NCBI GenBank assembly: GCA_014925825.1
Contig: JACGCK010000050.1
Location: 124,001 to 188,000, forward strand
Source: Pholiota molesta
Lineage: Eukaryota; Basidiomycota; Agaricomycetes; Agaricales; Strophariaceae
Length of the DNA stretch: 64,000 nucleotides
Direction: 5' to 3'
In this document: one piece after another, positions 46,091-55,627 of the stretch
Layout: each line of letters begins with the position of its first letter
Position numbering within the stretch: position 1 is the stretch's first letter
The notes under the pieces: generated by a model
The model's database searches: none
What the model was told of the DNA's origin: nothing
What the model saw: only the letters and a program-made list of their open reading frames with translations
Position numbers and translations under genes: made by a program

Positions 46091-47568
46091 ACCCAAACAG
46101 AAATGTTAAAATTAACGATGTAAATTCGGGTGGGCTTGGCAGACATGAACGACATACTTAAGCCCATGGTATAGAGGCCCGGACACCGTCGACCGCAAAA
46201 TGGTATTGGCAAATGACTTCGTGGTGTTTGAGCGCGCGGGGGAATCACTGGATGCAGCGCTGGAAGTACTAGAAAGGACGCTCTTGGTACTTTCCACGGC
46301 TGCAGCAAGCATCGGTCACAGCGGAATATCGATGCGTGGGCGCTTGAGTGCTCACATGAATGGACGGATCCGTGTCGTTCACGGTGATGTTGTGTTGTTG
46401 GAGGGTCTTGGACGTCCGAAGGAAGCGATGTGTCGGAAATAGCATCGGCAGGAGCAACAGCAGGCCACTGAGAACTCCTGGTGGTGCTTAGCAGAGGCGC
46501 TCAAAGCAAGGTTCAAAGAGGAGAGTACATTCTCTGTTTGAAGGCGCAAGCACACCGACCGTCATATGCAACCGACGGGGCTCGATGACAACAAATGAAT
46601 CCAATCCGCCGACGATGGAAGATGTCCTGAGCGGCTGTTTCCTTTGAGAAACAAGACAAGTTCTCTGCAAAATATACGCTGTTCGACATCGATGTGGATG
46701 GACAGGCTGCGAACAACGCGTCTTGGTAGGCTCCAACGCGATTGTGGAGCCTTTTGTGCTTGTGCTATGAAAAATAAAACGAGCGGTCGAATGTTCTACA
46801 TAAAAGAGAGGTCGTGTACAACCTGGACTCCTGGAGAGCAAATTGAGCAAAGAGAAAATATAGATGATGGACAAACGCACAGTGTGCTGGGCGCTAACGA
46901 GCATCGGCATTGGCGAGCACAATCTCGACCACGACCTTGCCCACCATAACCCTGTGGCCTCCTCTACCCGCCTCCGTGGCATCGTGACTTTTCCGCCTGT
47001 ACCATCCTGCCATTTCCCTCTCCGTACCGCGCTGTTTCATTTGCTCCAAGTCTCGTTGATTTCTCAACTGCGTCCGCTAGTTTTCCTCCCTTGGATAGTC
47101 GTAGCACAGTCGTACCGGAATATCCAGAAACTTTGGATGTCATTAATGGATGGGTTATGGGCATATCTCTGCTGGAAACTTGAGGAATGGGTATAAATCT
47201 GTATAAATCCTGGTGCAGAACATTGGGTGCCGTGGCAGTACGAGTGCGGTAGTGTGTAAAGAGCAAACCATTTGATTCGAGCTCACTGCCGCGCCGTCAA
47301 TTTCCCACGAGGCATGTCAGAGATTCATCGACGTAATTCAATGTACTTATTTTTCTTGTCTACTACTTACATCTACCTCACTTAATTAATTCTCTTCACT
47401 TCTTCATCCGTTTGAATAATTGTACCTATTTTGATTGTGTGCTTAGCAAGGTGCTCACGCTTTAAAGCGTAGTCAGTCATTGCGTACATAGGTGCCCACG
47501 TTGGTCTCGTACCCGTAGATGCGATGCAACCATGCGATGAAGCCACCTACACAACTAGCTACGCAGAT
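46091..47568. other. Region without a supported gene
   Basis: About 1.5 kb with several 60-160 codon ORFs on both strands; none has a recognised family or consistent splice structure. Confidence 0.4.
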
Positions 47569-48658
47569 TTACCACGGGTGTCTCCCGTCATCAATGTTAT
47601 GGAATTGCCCTCCATCCTTCTCGCGCGTCGAGGCGGCGATGATGTCCACCAATTTACTCGCTGCAGCACTAGGTTTAAGAAAAATGGTGTCCAACATTGC
47701 ACGCATCTGGTCAACCTTGTCCGCCTCTGCACCTTCAAGTTGTTTTGCTATATTATCATTAACTGAGGTATTAACCGTAAATCGGTGTGTACAATTATAC
47801 AAAGATGAAACAGCAGGACATACCCATATCAGTGTTCATAGGCCCTGGACACTGCGGGAAAGCGACTGAAAACCACATCAATTATTTTGGGGTATAGGAA
47901 ACAAGGAAGGGGCATACTCAGCCACTCGTTCTCAAAGTGGATTTTACGGGTGACCCAGTTCAACGCCGCCTTGCTCGCTCCATACGGCGAGGCATCCATT
48001 GCACCAAGTTGTGGAATCAGCTCCATACTGCCACTTGCGGAACTGATTGGGACGAAGCGCGGAAGCGGGCTCGCTTTCAGCAACTCGCGCGTCGACTGAA
48101 AGAGGACAATAGGGCCGAGCGCGTTGACCTGATGCGGAGCAGTATATAAGTCACTCCACACGTAATTTACGCATAAAACGAAAATCGCGTACGGAAAACT
48201 CGTCTGTGAACTTGTCAGCAGGCGTTTCGTGAACCTTTTTTGCCGTGGTAGCGCAGATGGCTATGGACGAAGTGAGCTGGGATGAGTCATACCACAGAGC
48301 AAGGAGAGATTGAAATCGCACCAGCGTTAGCAATGACAGTATCTAACCGTCCATGCTCTGCAGCGATCTGTTTTGCAAGCGCATCATTCCCCTCCTTGTC
48401 CCCAGCAACGTATTTCACAACCTGAACTCGTCCAGGGTACTTCGCTGCGACTTGGATAAGTTGGGCGGCACCATTGGTCGGATTCCGTGCGCCTGCATAG
48501 ATAACGGCAGAATGGTCCTTCGTTGCGATATCATCAACAAGGGCTAAGCCTATAAACACAAGTATATCAGTACGCAGCAAATGTCGACATTTAGTAAATA
48601 TACCAAGGCCCCGCGTTGCTCCAGCTACGAGATAGATTTTGGGCGAGATTTCAGACAT
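47569..48658 (-). CDS. Short-chain dehydrogenase/reductase, copy B
   Basis: NAD(P)-dependent SDR. Exons 48658-48604, 48549-48322, 48260-48193, 48128-47918, 47865-47824 and 47747-47569; 260 aa, phases consistent. Motifs: cofactor GATRGLG (residues 13-19), YAGARNPTNG, LDTVIANAA (usual NAG changed to NAA across the exon 2-3 junction), ISSASGS, catalytic PYGASKAALNWV (Tyr ~166, Lys ~170), CPGPMNTDM. All five exon boundaries coincide with copy C at 62712; only the last exon differs, by 6 bp. The two genes lie in opposite orientation about 14 kb apart. Substrate unknown; the type is common among fungal carbonyl reductases. Confidence 0.9.
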
Positions 48659-48718
48659 AACTTTCTAACCGTGTAGTATGGCAGATGAATGAAGGATAAA
48701 GGCGTCAGAAACTGCCTG

Positions 48719-48726
48719 TACTTATA
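48719..48726 (-). promoter_or_regulatory. TATA box of SDR copy B
   Basis: Minus-strand TATAAGTA about 60 bp before the ATG at 48658, in the conserved context agagctggtata shared with copy C. Confidence 0.55.
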
Positions 48727-48745
48727 CCAGCTCTGAGTTCCATCA

Positions 48746-48761
48746 AGTGATCGATATCACT
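48746..48761. promoter_or_regulatory. Dyad element upstream of SDR copy B
   Basis: agtgat-cgat-atcact: 6-bp inverted arms about 20 bp upstream of the TATA box. Copy C has the same dyad with one paired base change per arm (62600-62615). Confidence 0.5.
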
Positions 48762-48851
48762 GTAGAACCGACCCGCACGGAATATCAAACGACGAGGGAA
48801 TCAGATAGATAGACCGTTGTGATCGTAATCATGACTCATGAGAAACCCTGT

Positions 48852-48969
48852 TCTTGTCAATTCACAGAACGTACAGCTATTATTCACAGTCCAATGAACG
48901 AGAGTAATCACTGCCAATCAAGGGATTCTAGCCCGATAATTGTTTTATTATACTTGTATCGTCCATTCA
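48852..48969. repeat. ~850-bp dispersed repeat, copy 2, left part
   Basis: Matches 45234-45365. It is cut at 48969 by the long-TIR element and resumes at 56031. The last four bases, ttca, are the target duplication. Confidence 0.75.
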
Positions 48970-49367
48970 TTATGGCGTTTAATCTGTACAAAAAATAAAT
49001 CCCACACCTATTTTGATATCCCCAGAAACTTAGTGCATTTTTTTGTGTTTTCCCCGGTTTGTGAGGTCACTTCAGGAAGTCAGGTTGGGGCTCAAAGTTG
49101 CGGGATTTTGAAGAGTTTCCGCGACTTTCCAACCAAATCCCGCGACTTTCATCCCGCGACTTTTGCACAAGTCAAATATCTCCACTTTTTATAATAAGAT
49201 ACCTCCCCCATATTAAGATTTTAAGCTATGTTTTTTCCGCTACTTTTGAGAGCCTACAGTCCCGCGACTTTCAGACGTTCAGCAATCCCGCGACTTGCGA
49301 GACTGGCAGATCTCTAGCCGACGGCGATCAAATCCGGCACATCAAGCCGATACCAGCACTGCCACAC
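48970..49367 (+). repeat. Left terminal inverted repeat
   Basis: Inverted copy of 55628-56026. Subterminal motif cgcgacttt/g near 49119, 49138, 49153, 49261 and 49288, with an inverted variant near 49101. Confidence 0.85.
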
Positions 49368-49522
49368 AGCGCGTCGCCTTCCACTGTCCACAGCCCGTCG
49401 ACGATGGACATGCTCTCTTGTGTGTTGCTTGTGTGGTATATTCTTATGTAAACAACAGATAATCTAATGGATGGTAAAGCTGGTCCAAGTTTTGGGTGTA
49501 AACCCAGTAAATTGAATTTTAA

Positions 49523-49825
49523 TCGAGTTTAAATATAATATTTACTCAAGTCCAATGGTACCAACCCGGACTCGCAATCGGTCGACACGCGAATCTTTCC
49601 CTACGCTGGAATGATCCGTGTAGATGCATACCCGAGTAGATCATATCACTCGCCTCGACGCACTCGTCGCAATTCCTCAGGCTGCGCCGACGCGCTAAGT
49701 CGAGGTACTCACATGTGACCCGTCCCTCTTAGACAAGGATTGAGACATAGAGTCGGGAAATTCCTTCTTTCTCAACCATCAGCCTCAATCTAAACTGCAG
49801 AGGCCAATCTTTCCGTTTTTATTCA
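49523..49825 (+). repeat. Split direct repeat A1
   Basis: 303 bp, starts tcgagtttaaatataatatt; matches A2 with only scattered substitutions. Confidence 0.9.
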
Positions 49826-49877
49826 TACTATTGAATTTACATTCTATCATTTCACTCAATCTATTTAACACTTCGTC

Positions 49878-51302
49878 ATGAGCAATGCTTCAGCCTCAGG
49901 CTCAGGGTTCGCGCGAAACATCCAGGCATCCGAAACCGCTTCTCCATCGGATGGCCAACGCCAAAGCGAAAATACCGAGCCTCCTCCTTCGAATGTCCAA
50001 TCCGAAGACGTCGAACAACGAGTCAGTTCTGGCACCAGGGGACGTACAGGCAAAGCCGTCGCTCCTCAAACGACTGTCGTTGAAGCCATCGACGAATGTG
50101 TCACCGCCTTCCGAGACAACAAGATCTCCAAGCCTCGAGCAATCGCTCTTATCAGCGCGAAGCTGGATTTCAAAGGCGGAGTCAGCATTGACGAGCCGGA
50201 AAAGGAAACAGCGCTCATCCAGTACCTCGCTACCCTCGACGCCATTGAACGACTCGAATCCGACGCTGCAGAGCGGGGAGCTCATGCCGCCGCAGGTCTC
50301 AGTCAACCACCCGGTCACCAACTCAAACGAAGCGAGCCTGTACCACCGATTGGGGATGAACTCGATAGAAATGTTGCCGAATTCCTCGAGAGCATTGCGT
50401 CAGGTTCCAAACGTGGCCACGACGAATTTGCCGAAGAAGACGCTGATGGAGAGGATGGAGAAAGAGGAGTTGATGAAATATCGGCGCGAGGCGGCGCACC
50501 AGTTTCAAACAGAAGGCGAAGACTCTATGAACAAGATATGCCTTGGTTCGGTCGAGAAGTCGAAGCTCGACGAAATGCCAACCCGAGTTGCACAAAGACC
50601 CGAGAAATCCTGCAACTCTACGGAGAAGACGTCAAAACCGTCAAGAAATGGGTCATGCAATCAACAGCCGCACCTGCTGGATTCCCAAGCTCAGAGTGGG
50701 AGAACATCATGCGAGGAGTCTCCATTGACCTCGACAAAGTGTTCTCCTCGTTGCATCTCGTCGCACCTGTTAAAGAGAACGTTGGACGCGTGGGACTCAC
50801 TACAATCAGTCTCGGAGAAACCGAACCTCGCCGACGGATACAATCCAGTGGGGACTGGATCTCTGCTTGGCTCGAGGCCTCCCAAGCGACGGCGATGCTC
50901 TTCCCACACCGCGAAAACGAACTTCGAGCCTACGGCGACCACATCAGTCGTGAATTCTCAGCTAGAGTTACCAGCTCTCATTGGAAAGTCATCTTATTCG
51001 ATGCTGCTATCAGAAATGCCGTTGGAGGAGGACAAAGCATGTTACTCACCGAATATGATAAGTTCACCCACATTCACTCCGCAATCATGCTTGCCGACGG
51101 CATCCAGTCTGACGTCGGCGGAGGAGCATCTGGATCAAAAATGGACATCTGCCGGCGCTTCAATGCGTCTCAATGCCCAGACGGAGAAACCTGTCGTTTC
51201 AAGCATATCTGCAGGAAATGCAAGAAACCCGGACATGGTCAAGTCAACCACATCAGCCGAAGAGAGAAGGAAGGAAAGGCTGATACGAGGACTACGTCCT
51301 AA
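49878..51302 (+). CDS. Ngaro gag-like protein, 474 aa
   Basis: Nucleocapsid-like ORF1. The N-terminal 200 residues are acidic and Ser/Glu-rich. The middle has WENIMRGVSIDLDKVFSSLH and the C-terminus two zinc-binding modules: a CCCH finger (C-x7-C-x5-C-x3-H, CRRFNASQCPDGETCRFKH) followed by a knuckle-like C-x2-C-x4-H-x4-H (CRKCKKPGHGQVNH). The stop lies at 51300-51302. It is the first ORF after repeat A1 and shares its frame with the RT ORF downstream. Packaging role is inferred from position and finger. Confidence 0.85.
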   Translation: MSNASASGSGFARNIQASETASPSDGQRQSENTEPPPSNVQSEDVEQRVSSGTRGRTGKAVAPQTTVVEAIDECVTAFRDNKISKPRAIALISAKLDFKGGVSIDEPEKETALIQYLATLDAIERLESDAAERGAHAAAGLSQPPGHQLKRSEPVPPIGDELDRNVAEFLESIASGSKRGHDEFAEEDADGEDGERGVDEISARGGAPVSNRRRRLYEQDMPWFGREVEARRNANPSCTKTREILQLYGEDVKTVKKWVMQSTAAPAGFPSSEWENIMRGVSIDLDKVFSSLHLVAPVKENVGRVGLTTISLGETEPRRRIQSSGDWISAWLEASQATAMLFPHRENELRAYGDHISREFSARVTSSHWKVILFDAAIRNAVGGGQSMLLTEYDKFTHIHSAIMLADGIQSDVGGGASGSKMDICRRFNASQCPDGETCRFKHICRKCKKPGHGQVNHISRREKEGKADTRTTS

Positions 51303-51654
51303 ATACCTGAGGTATAACTTATGGGGGAATGACATACCTTCCTCCTGGTCCGCTGCCCAGTGGACCGAACATGCACACCCGTTACCTTCCCCATCCCCAC
51401 ATGTACTCAATGACCCAAATGTTACAAAAACTATCTCAGAAAACCCTTCCTTGTTCCAAACGTCTACTCCTATAAATGTAGACCGATTTGAAGATCTCCT
51501 CAAGGACCACCCAAATCCATCCTTTATTGCTTCCGTATGTCGCGGCCTTCGCAGGGCTTCTGGCCATGGGCCGATACCCTCAAAGAAGGCTACCCCACAA
51601 CCCACGACGCTTCCCTGCCTTTCCCATCAGATCCTGCGAAGGCTGAGTTTCTAA
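49885..51654 (+). other. 589-codon ORF overlapping gag in the +1 frame
   Basis: An open frame that overlaps nearly all of gag and extends 350 bp beyond it. Only the part after about 51290 looks like real pol sequence (LRPKYLRYNLWGNDIPSSW, VDRFEDLLKDHPNPSFI, ASVCRGLR). That part continues into the RT ORF if one base is added near 51562 (CRGLR|EGFWPWADT, run cgcaggg). The earlier 470 codons are Ser/Lys/Pro-rich with no recognised domain. Listed separately because its coding status is unresolved. Confidence 0.5.
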
Positions 51655-53120
51655 AAAGCCAACGCGACATCGAAGTCGACAAAGGCCGTTTTTCCGCAGC
51701 CTTCGGACCTGATCTCTTACCGGGAATGTATAGCATGCCCATACATGCTGTTCCTAAACCAAATTCTGACGACCTGCGCATGGTGACAGACCAAAGTGCA
51801 GGGAACTTCTCCCTAAACTCTATGATCCCACGAGAGAACATCCACGGCTATCCCCTCGATGGCATGAAGCGCCTCGGAGACATCTTACTCCAAATTCGTC
51901 AGACGGAAGGCAATGCCCACCTGGTACTGTTCAAATCAGATGTCGCAGAAGCATACAGACTGCTCCCTGTCCATCCCTACTGGCAAATAAAGCAGATCAA
52001 CACGTTCGGCTTATCGAGAAACATCGACTGGAGACTGGCTTTTGGGGGACGAGCCTCCCAATGTTTCTGGATTGCATTCATGGCATCCGTCACCTGGATT
52101 GCGATCCACGTTAAACTCATTGCGCTCCTGAGTGTCTATTCTGATGATGCCTTCGCTCCTGAACGAAGTGACCGCATGTCTTGGGAGCCAGTTCTACAGA
52201 AAGAAATGCCAACAGCACAAGTCCAGCTTCTGAAACTATGGACGGAACTTGGAATTCCTTACAAAGAAAAGAAGCAGGTCTTTGGAGCGCCTCTCACCAT
52301 AATAGGTATTGAAGTCGACCCAAATGAAATGACGCTCACACTTCCAGCATCTGCAAAGTCAGATCTGCTGAACGTGATTGATGATTTCTGTCGCTTCCCA
52401 GCTGGCATGCGTGGAGTAAAACACTGCCTACGCCGCTGGCAACAGCTCGCTGGCTGGATGAACTGGGCATTCAATGTCTTTCCACTCCTCCACCCCTCGC
52501 TGAACAACTTATATGCAAAAACAGCAGGCAAAGACGCACCCAACGTCCAAATTTGGACGAACAAAGTTGTACGTGACGACCTCCAGTGGGCCGCAAACCA
52601 TATGAAAGCTTCCAATGGCGTTCATCTGCTCGAAGCCTCTGACTGGGGTATCTCAGAGGCAAACATTGTTCTCTACTGCGACGCTTGCCTCGATGGAATG
52701 GGCTACTGGGAGCCTGACTCAGATCGAGCCTTCTATGCACCAGTGCCACTGGACGTCGACGACGAGTTCATCTCGTTCTACGAATCACTATGCGTACTGT
52801 CTGCATTCCAACATTTCGCGTTAGCCACGCCTACTCCTAGCCGTATTCTGATATTCACAGATAATACAAACACTGTGGATATGTTTGCGTCATTGCGAAC
52901 AACCAACCCGCTCTACAATAGACTGCTGAAGGCCTCCGTCGACCTACGTCTTCAAACTGGCCACCAGCTACGTGTTCTCCATATCCCAGGTGTCAACAAC
53001 GAAGTGGCTGACGCCGTTTCTCGCCGCGAATTTGCGAAAGTCCTCCTCCTGGCTCCTCACACAGCCATCAATTTCTTTGAACCCCCTCGAGATTTAGCGC
53101 TGGGGGACACAAAAAAATGA
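51537..53120 (+). CDS. Ngaro reverse transcriptase - RNase H
   Basis: 527-codon ORF. RT motifs: DDLRMVTDQSAGNFSLNSMI (residues ~79-97), LVLFKSDVAEAYRLLPV (SDVAEAYR at 134-141), WRLAFGGRASQCFWIAF and the active-site YSDD (201-204). RNase H follows with LYCDACLDGMGYWE, FYESLCVLSAFQHFAL, IFTDNTNTVDMFA and HIPGVNNEVADAVSRREF, giving the D-E-D-D residues. The N-terminal pol segment probably lies in another frame upstream (see 49885-51654). The stop codon overlaps the recombinase start as ATGA at 53117-53120. Confidence 0.9.
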   Translation: MSRPSQGFWPWADTLKEGYPTTHDASLPFPSDPAKAEFLKSQRDIEVDKGRFSAAFGPDLLPGMYSMPIHAVPKPNSDDLRMVTDQSAGNFSLNSMIPRENIHGYPLDGMKRLGDILLQIRQTEGNAHLVLFKSDVAEAYRLLPVHPYWQIKQINTFGLSRNIDWRLAFGGRASQCFWIAFMASVTWIAIHVKLIALLSVYSDDAFAPERSDRMSWEPVLQKEMPTAQVQLLKLWTELGIPYKEKKQVFGAPLTIIGIEVDPNEMTLTLPASAKSDLLNVIDDFCRFPAGMRGVKHCLRRWQQLAGWMNWAFNVFPLLHPSLNNLYAKTAGKDAPNVQIWTNKVVRDDLQWAANHMKASNGVHLLEASDWGISEANIVLYCDACLDGMGYWEPDSDRAFYAPVPLDVDDEFISFYESLCVLSAFQHFALATPTPSRILIFTDNTNTVDMFASLRTTNPLYNRLLKASVDLRLQTGHQLRVLHIPGVNNEVADAVSRREFAKVLLLAPHTAINFFEPPRDLALGDTKK

Positions 53121-54136
53121 TCACATCCGGCATACGCTCCAGACAACGCAAACACGATGCCTGGACGTATGACAAACTCGTCCGAGAGCGGGCCATAGCA
53201 CTTGGTCAAGCAATCGATACGAGTACCTGGAAAAACTACGGATCCGCCCTTAACTCCTACCTCAATTTCGTCCGCCTTCACAACTTATCTGTCGACCCAA
53301 CACCCGACACCCTCTCTTTCTACGTCGTTTGGAAAGCCGCAGAACTCAAACTAGACTCCATCGACACGTATCTGTCAGGTATCTGCCAACAACTCGAACC
53401 TTACTTCCCTGACATCCGCAAGAACCGAGGTTCACCCATCGTACACAGAACACTACAAGGCTGTAGGCGGTTGAAAGCTGAGCCCACCATTCGCAAACGC
53501 GCCCTATCCATCGATGACCTACACAAAGTCATCGACTTCTACACCTCGAAACGTCGCATCGACTACGACGACCTCCTCTTCATCGCGCTACTCCTAACGG
53601 GCTTCTTTGCATTAATGCGCCTAGGAGAATTGACGTACCCAGATAACAAAGCCTTGCACGATCCGAGAAAAGTCATAAAAAGGTCGTCCGTAACCATATC
53701 GAACGACAACTACAAGTTTTTCCTGCCTGGCCACAAGGCCGACAGATTCTATGAAGGAAACATTGTCATTATCCCCAGTAACACGTCTAAATCCAACCCT
53801 CATTCCGCATTCACAACGTACCTCGCAGCCCGTGACAGCAATTTCCCTTTCAGTTCCCCTCTCTGGCTTACAAAAGCCGGGCAAATCCCAAACCGGAGTT
53901 TCTTCATATGCCGTCTTCGCCTCTTCTTCGACAAAGACATCTCTGGTCACTCTATGCGCGCTGGGGGAGCTACATTCATGGCGGAGAATGGATACGCTCC
54001 ATCGTTGATACAAGCAGCAGGTAGATGGGCATCAGCTGCATTCGAAGTCTACATTCGAAAAAATCCTGTCCTTATACAAGCTTTGCTCTTCGCACGCGAA
54101 CACGGACATGGGACTTCCATTACTCAGGGTAGCTAA
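53117..54136 (+). CDS. Ngaro tyrosine recombinase
   Basis: 339-aa phage-integrase-fold recombinase that would insert the cDNA circle. N-terminal SAM-like region (TWKNYGSALNSYLNFVRLHN). Catalytic residues are all present: Arg168 in FALMRLGELTYP, His278 and Arg281 in GHSMRAGGATF, Trp304 in AGRWAS and nucleophile Tyr312 in FEVYIRKNP. Ends 206 bp before repeat B1. Apparently intact. Confidence 0.92.
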   Translation: MITSGIRSRQRKHDAWTYDKLVRERAIALGQAIDTSTWKNYGSALNSYLNFVRLHNLSVDPTPDTLSFYVVWKAAELKLDSIDTYLSGICQQLEPYFPDIRKNRGSPIVHRTLQGCRRLKAEPTIRKRALSIDDLHKVIDFYTSKRRIDYDDLLFIALLLTGFFALMRLGELTYPDNKALHDPRKVIKRSSVTISNDNYKFFLPGHKADRFYEGNIVIIPSNTSKSNPHSAFTTYLAARDSNFPFSSPLWLTKAGQIPNRSFFICRLRLFFDKDISGHSMRAGGATFMAENGYAPSLIQAAGRWASAAFEVYIRKNPVLIQALLFAREHGHGTSITQGS

Positions 54137-54266
54137 GTATAGCACCATTTTCTCAACGTCCTCCTCACATCATTTTCCATTCATCTCTATCCTCTTTGAA
54201 TCCTATGTATTTCTATTTCCTTTCTTCCTCATCACGGTATTCTTCACCGTTCAATTTTCCATGCTG

Positions 54267-54287
54267 AAAAAAAAAAAAAAAAAAAAA
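54267..54287 (+). repeat. Poly(A) tract of 21
   Basis: Mononucleotide run inside the retroelement, 130 bp after the recombinase stop and 55 bp before B1. Confidence 0.9.
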
Positions 54288-54342
54288 GGAATAACGACTA
54301 CTTCCCCTGGACATCTTTTCTTTCTGCACATACTAGGACTTT

Positions 54343-54467
54343 TATAGCTGTACCGTACGCTCCGAAAATTCTTAATAAGCGGATGCCTGGCTATATAGCC
54401 GACATCTCGCCATTCTTCCCTATAAAGATTCGCCTCTGCGTGAACCCGAGAGTCAAGGTAGCATTGG
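54343..54467 (+). repeat. Split direct repeat B1
   Basis: 125 bp, starts tatagctgtaccgtacgctc; matches B2 with a single C/T difference noted (attcgcc vs atttgcc). Directly followed by A2. Confidence 0.9.
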
Positions 54468-54770
54468 TCGAGTTTAAATATAATATTTACTCAAGTCCAA
54501 TGGTACCGACCCGGACTCGCAATCGGTCGACACGCGAATCTTTCTCTACGCTGGAATGATCCGTGTAGATGCATACCCGAGTAGATCATATCACTCGCCT
54601 CGACGCACTCGTCGCAATTCCTCAGGCTGCACCGACGCGCTAAGTCGAGGTACTCACATGTGACCCGTCCCTCTTAGACAAGGATTGAGACATAGAGTCG
54701 GGAAATTCCTTCTTTCCCAACCATCAGCCTCAATCTAAATTGCAGAGGCCAATCTTTCCGTTTTTATTCA
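54468..54770 (+). repeat. Split direct repeat A2
   Basis: 303 bp, second copy of A1, directly abutting B1. A 68-bp spacer separates it from B2. Confidence 0.9.
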
Positions 54771-54838
54771 CCCGCCCACCTCGCCCTATGGAGACTTGGT
54801 AACAGTTATACCCTACTTAACACTAAAGTTTGTGTGTA

Positions 54839-54963
54839 TATAGCTGTACCGTACGCTCCGAAAATTCTTAATAAGCGGATGCCTGGCTATATAGCCGACA
54901 TCTCGCCATTCTTCCCTATAAAGATTTGCCTCTGCGTGAACCCGAGAGTCAAGGTAGCATTGG
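54839..54963 (+). repeat. Split direct repeat B2 (right end of element)
   Basis: Second copy of B1, ending gtagcattgg at the element boundary. Confidence 0.9.
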
Positions 54964-54989
54964 ACTATATTATTAAAGCACTAAACATA

Positions 54990-55274
54990 CTGTACCATTT
55001 CGATCGATTCGGCCAGGGGTGGGACACGGGACACGGTGGACGAAATTTTGATTTCGGCCACCCCGACGAGGCCTTGGGACCAGGTCAAAATTTCGGCCAA
55101 AATCTTCGCGCAAGTACAAAATACCTACGAATTTTTCGAGAAAAAAAATGGATTTCAGCTGGGACATGGTCCAGATCTCGGCCATTGTTGTTGGGACACG
55201 GGACAAGTGACCGATTTCGGCCATAGACACTTCCCTTGGGACACGGGACGGCCGAATCAATCGAAATGGTACAG
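54990..55274. mobile_element. 285-bp MITE with TA target duplication
   Basis: Terminal inverted repeats of 25 bp (54990-55014 and 55250-55274; ctgtaccatttcgat...) differ at one position and are flanked by TA on both sides (54988-54989, 55275-55276), as for Tc1/mariner elements. The interior repeats gggacacggg and tttcggcca several times in both orientations. No ORF of note. Confidence 0.8.
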
Positions 55275-55627
55275 TATTAGACTGACGTCGAAGATGATTT
55301 TCTTTTATTCAAGTGTGGACCACAATAAACCGGGTCTGTATTAGTATAAATTACAAGATAGCAGTGGTTGAAAGGCCGGTGTACTCTCAGGCCTTACTGA
55401 AATCAGACGGAAGTGACAGGACAAAAATGTTTTTATTGCACGTAGTAAGAGGTAATAAGCAAAATACTGATTTGGTCTAAATCAGTAACTTAAAAAGAAA
55501 TTTTAGACTCTAAAAACATATTATGTGTATGCTGTAGCAAGGACAGGCAGGATGGAGGATGAGGCCTCAAAGATAGTAACGAAGACAGTGGACTTGTCAT
55601 TGCAATCATGGGTAGCGCTCAACGCTA

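Larger units (their letters stand above)
49523..54963 (+). mobile_element. Ngaro-type tyrosine-recombinase retrotransposon
   Basis: A 5441-bp element with gag, RT-RNase H and tyrosine recombinase ORFs and no DDE integrase. Its ends are split direct repeats in the order A1 (49523-49825) - ORFs - B1 (54343-54467) - A2 (54468-54770) - B2 (54839-54963), which is the Ngaro arrangement. No target-site duplication is seen, as expected for recombinase-mediated integration. It sits inside the long-TIR element. A1/A2 and B1/B2 differ at only a few positions, indicating fairly recent insertion. Confidence 0.92.

Noticed and set aside
46488..47266. Several minus-strand ORFs of 65-165 codons
   Set aside because: No consistent splice model or family, and stops separate the more protein-like pieces.
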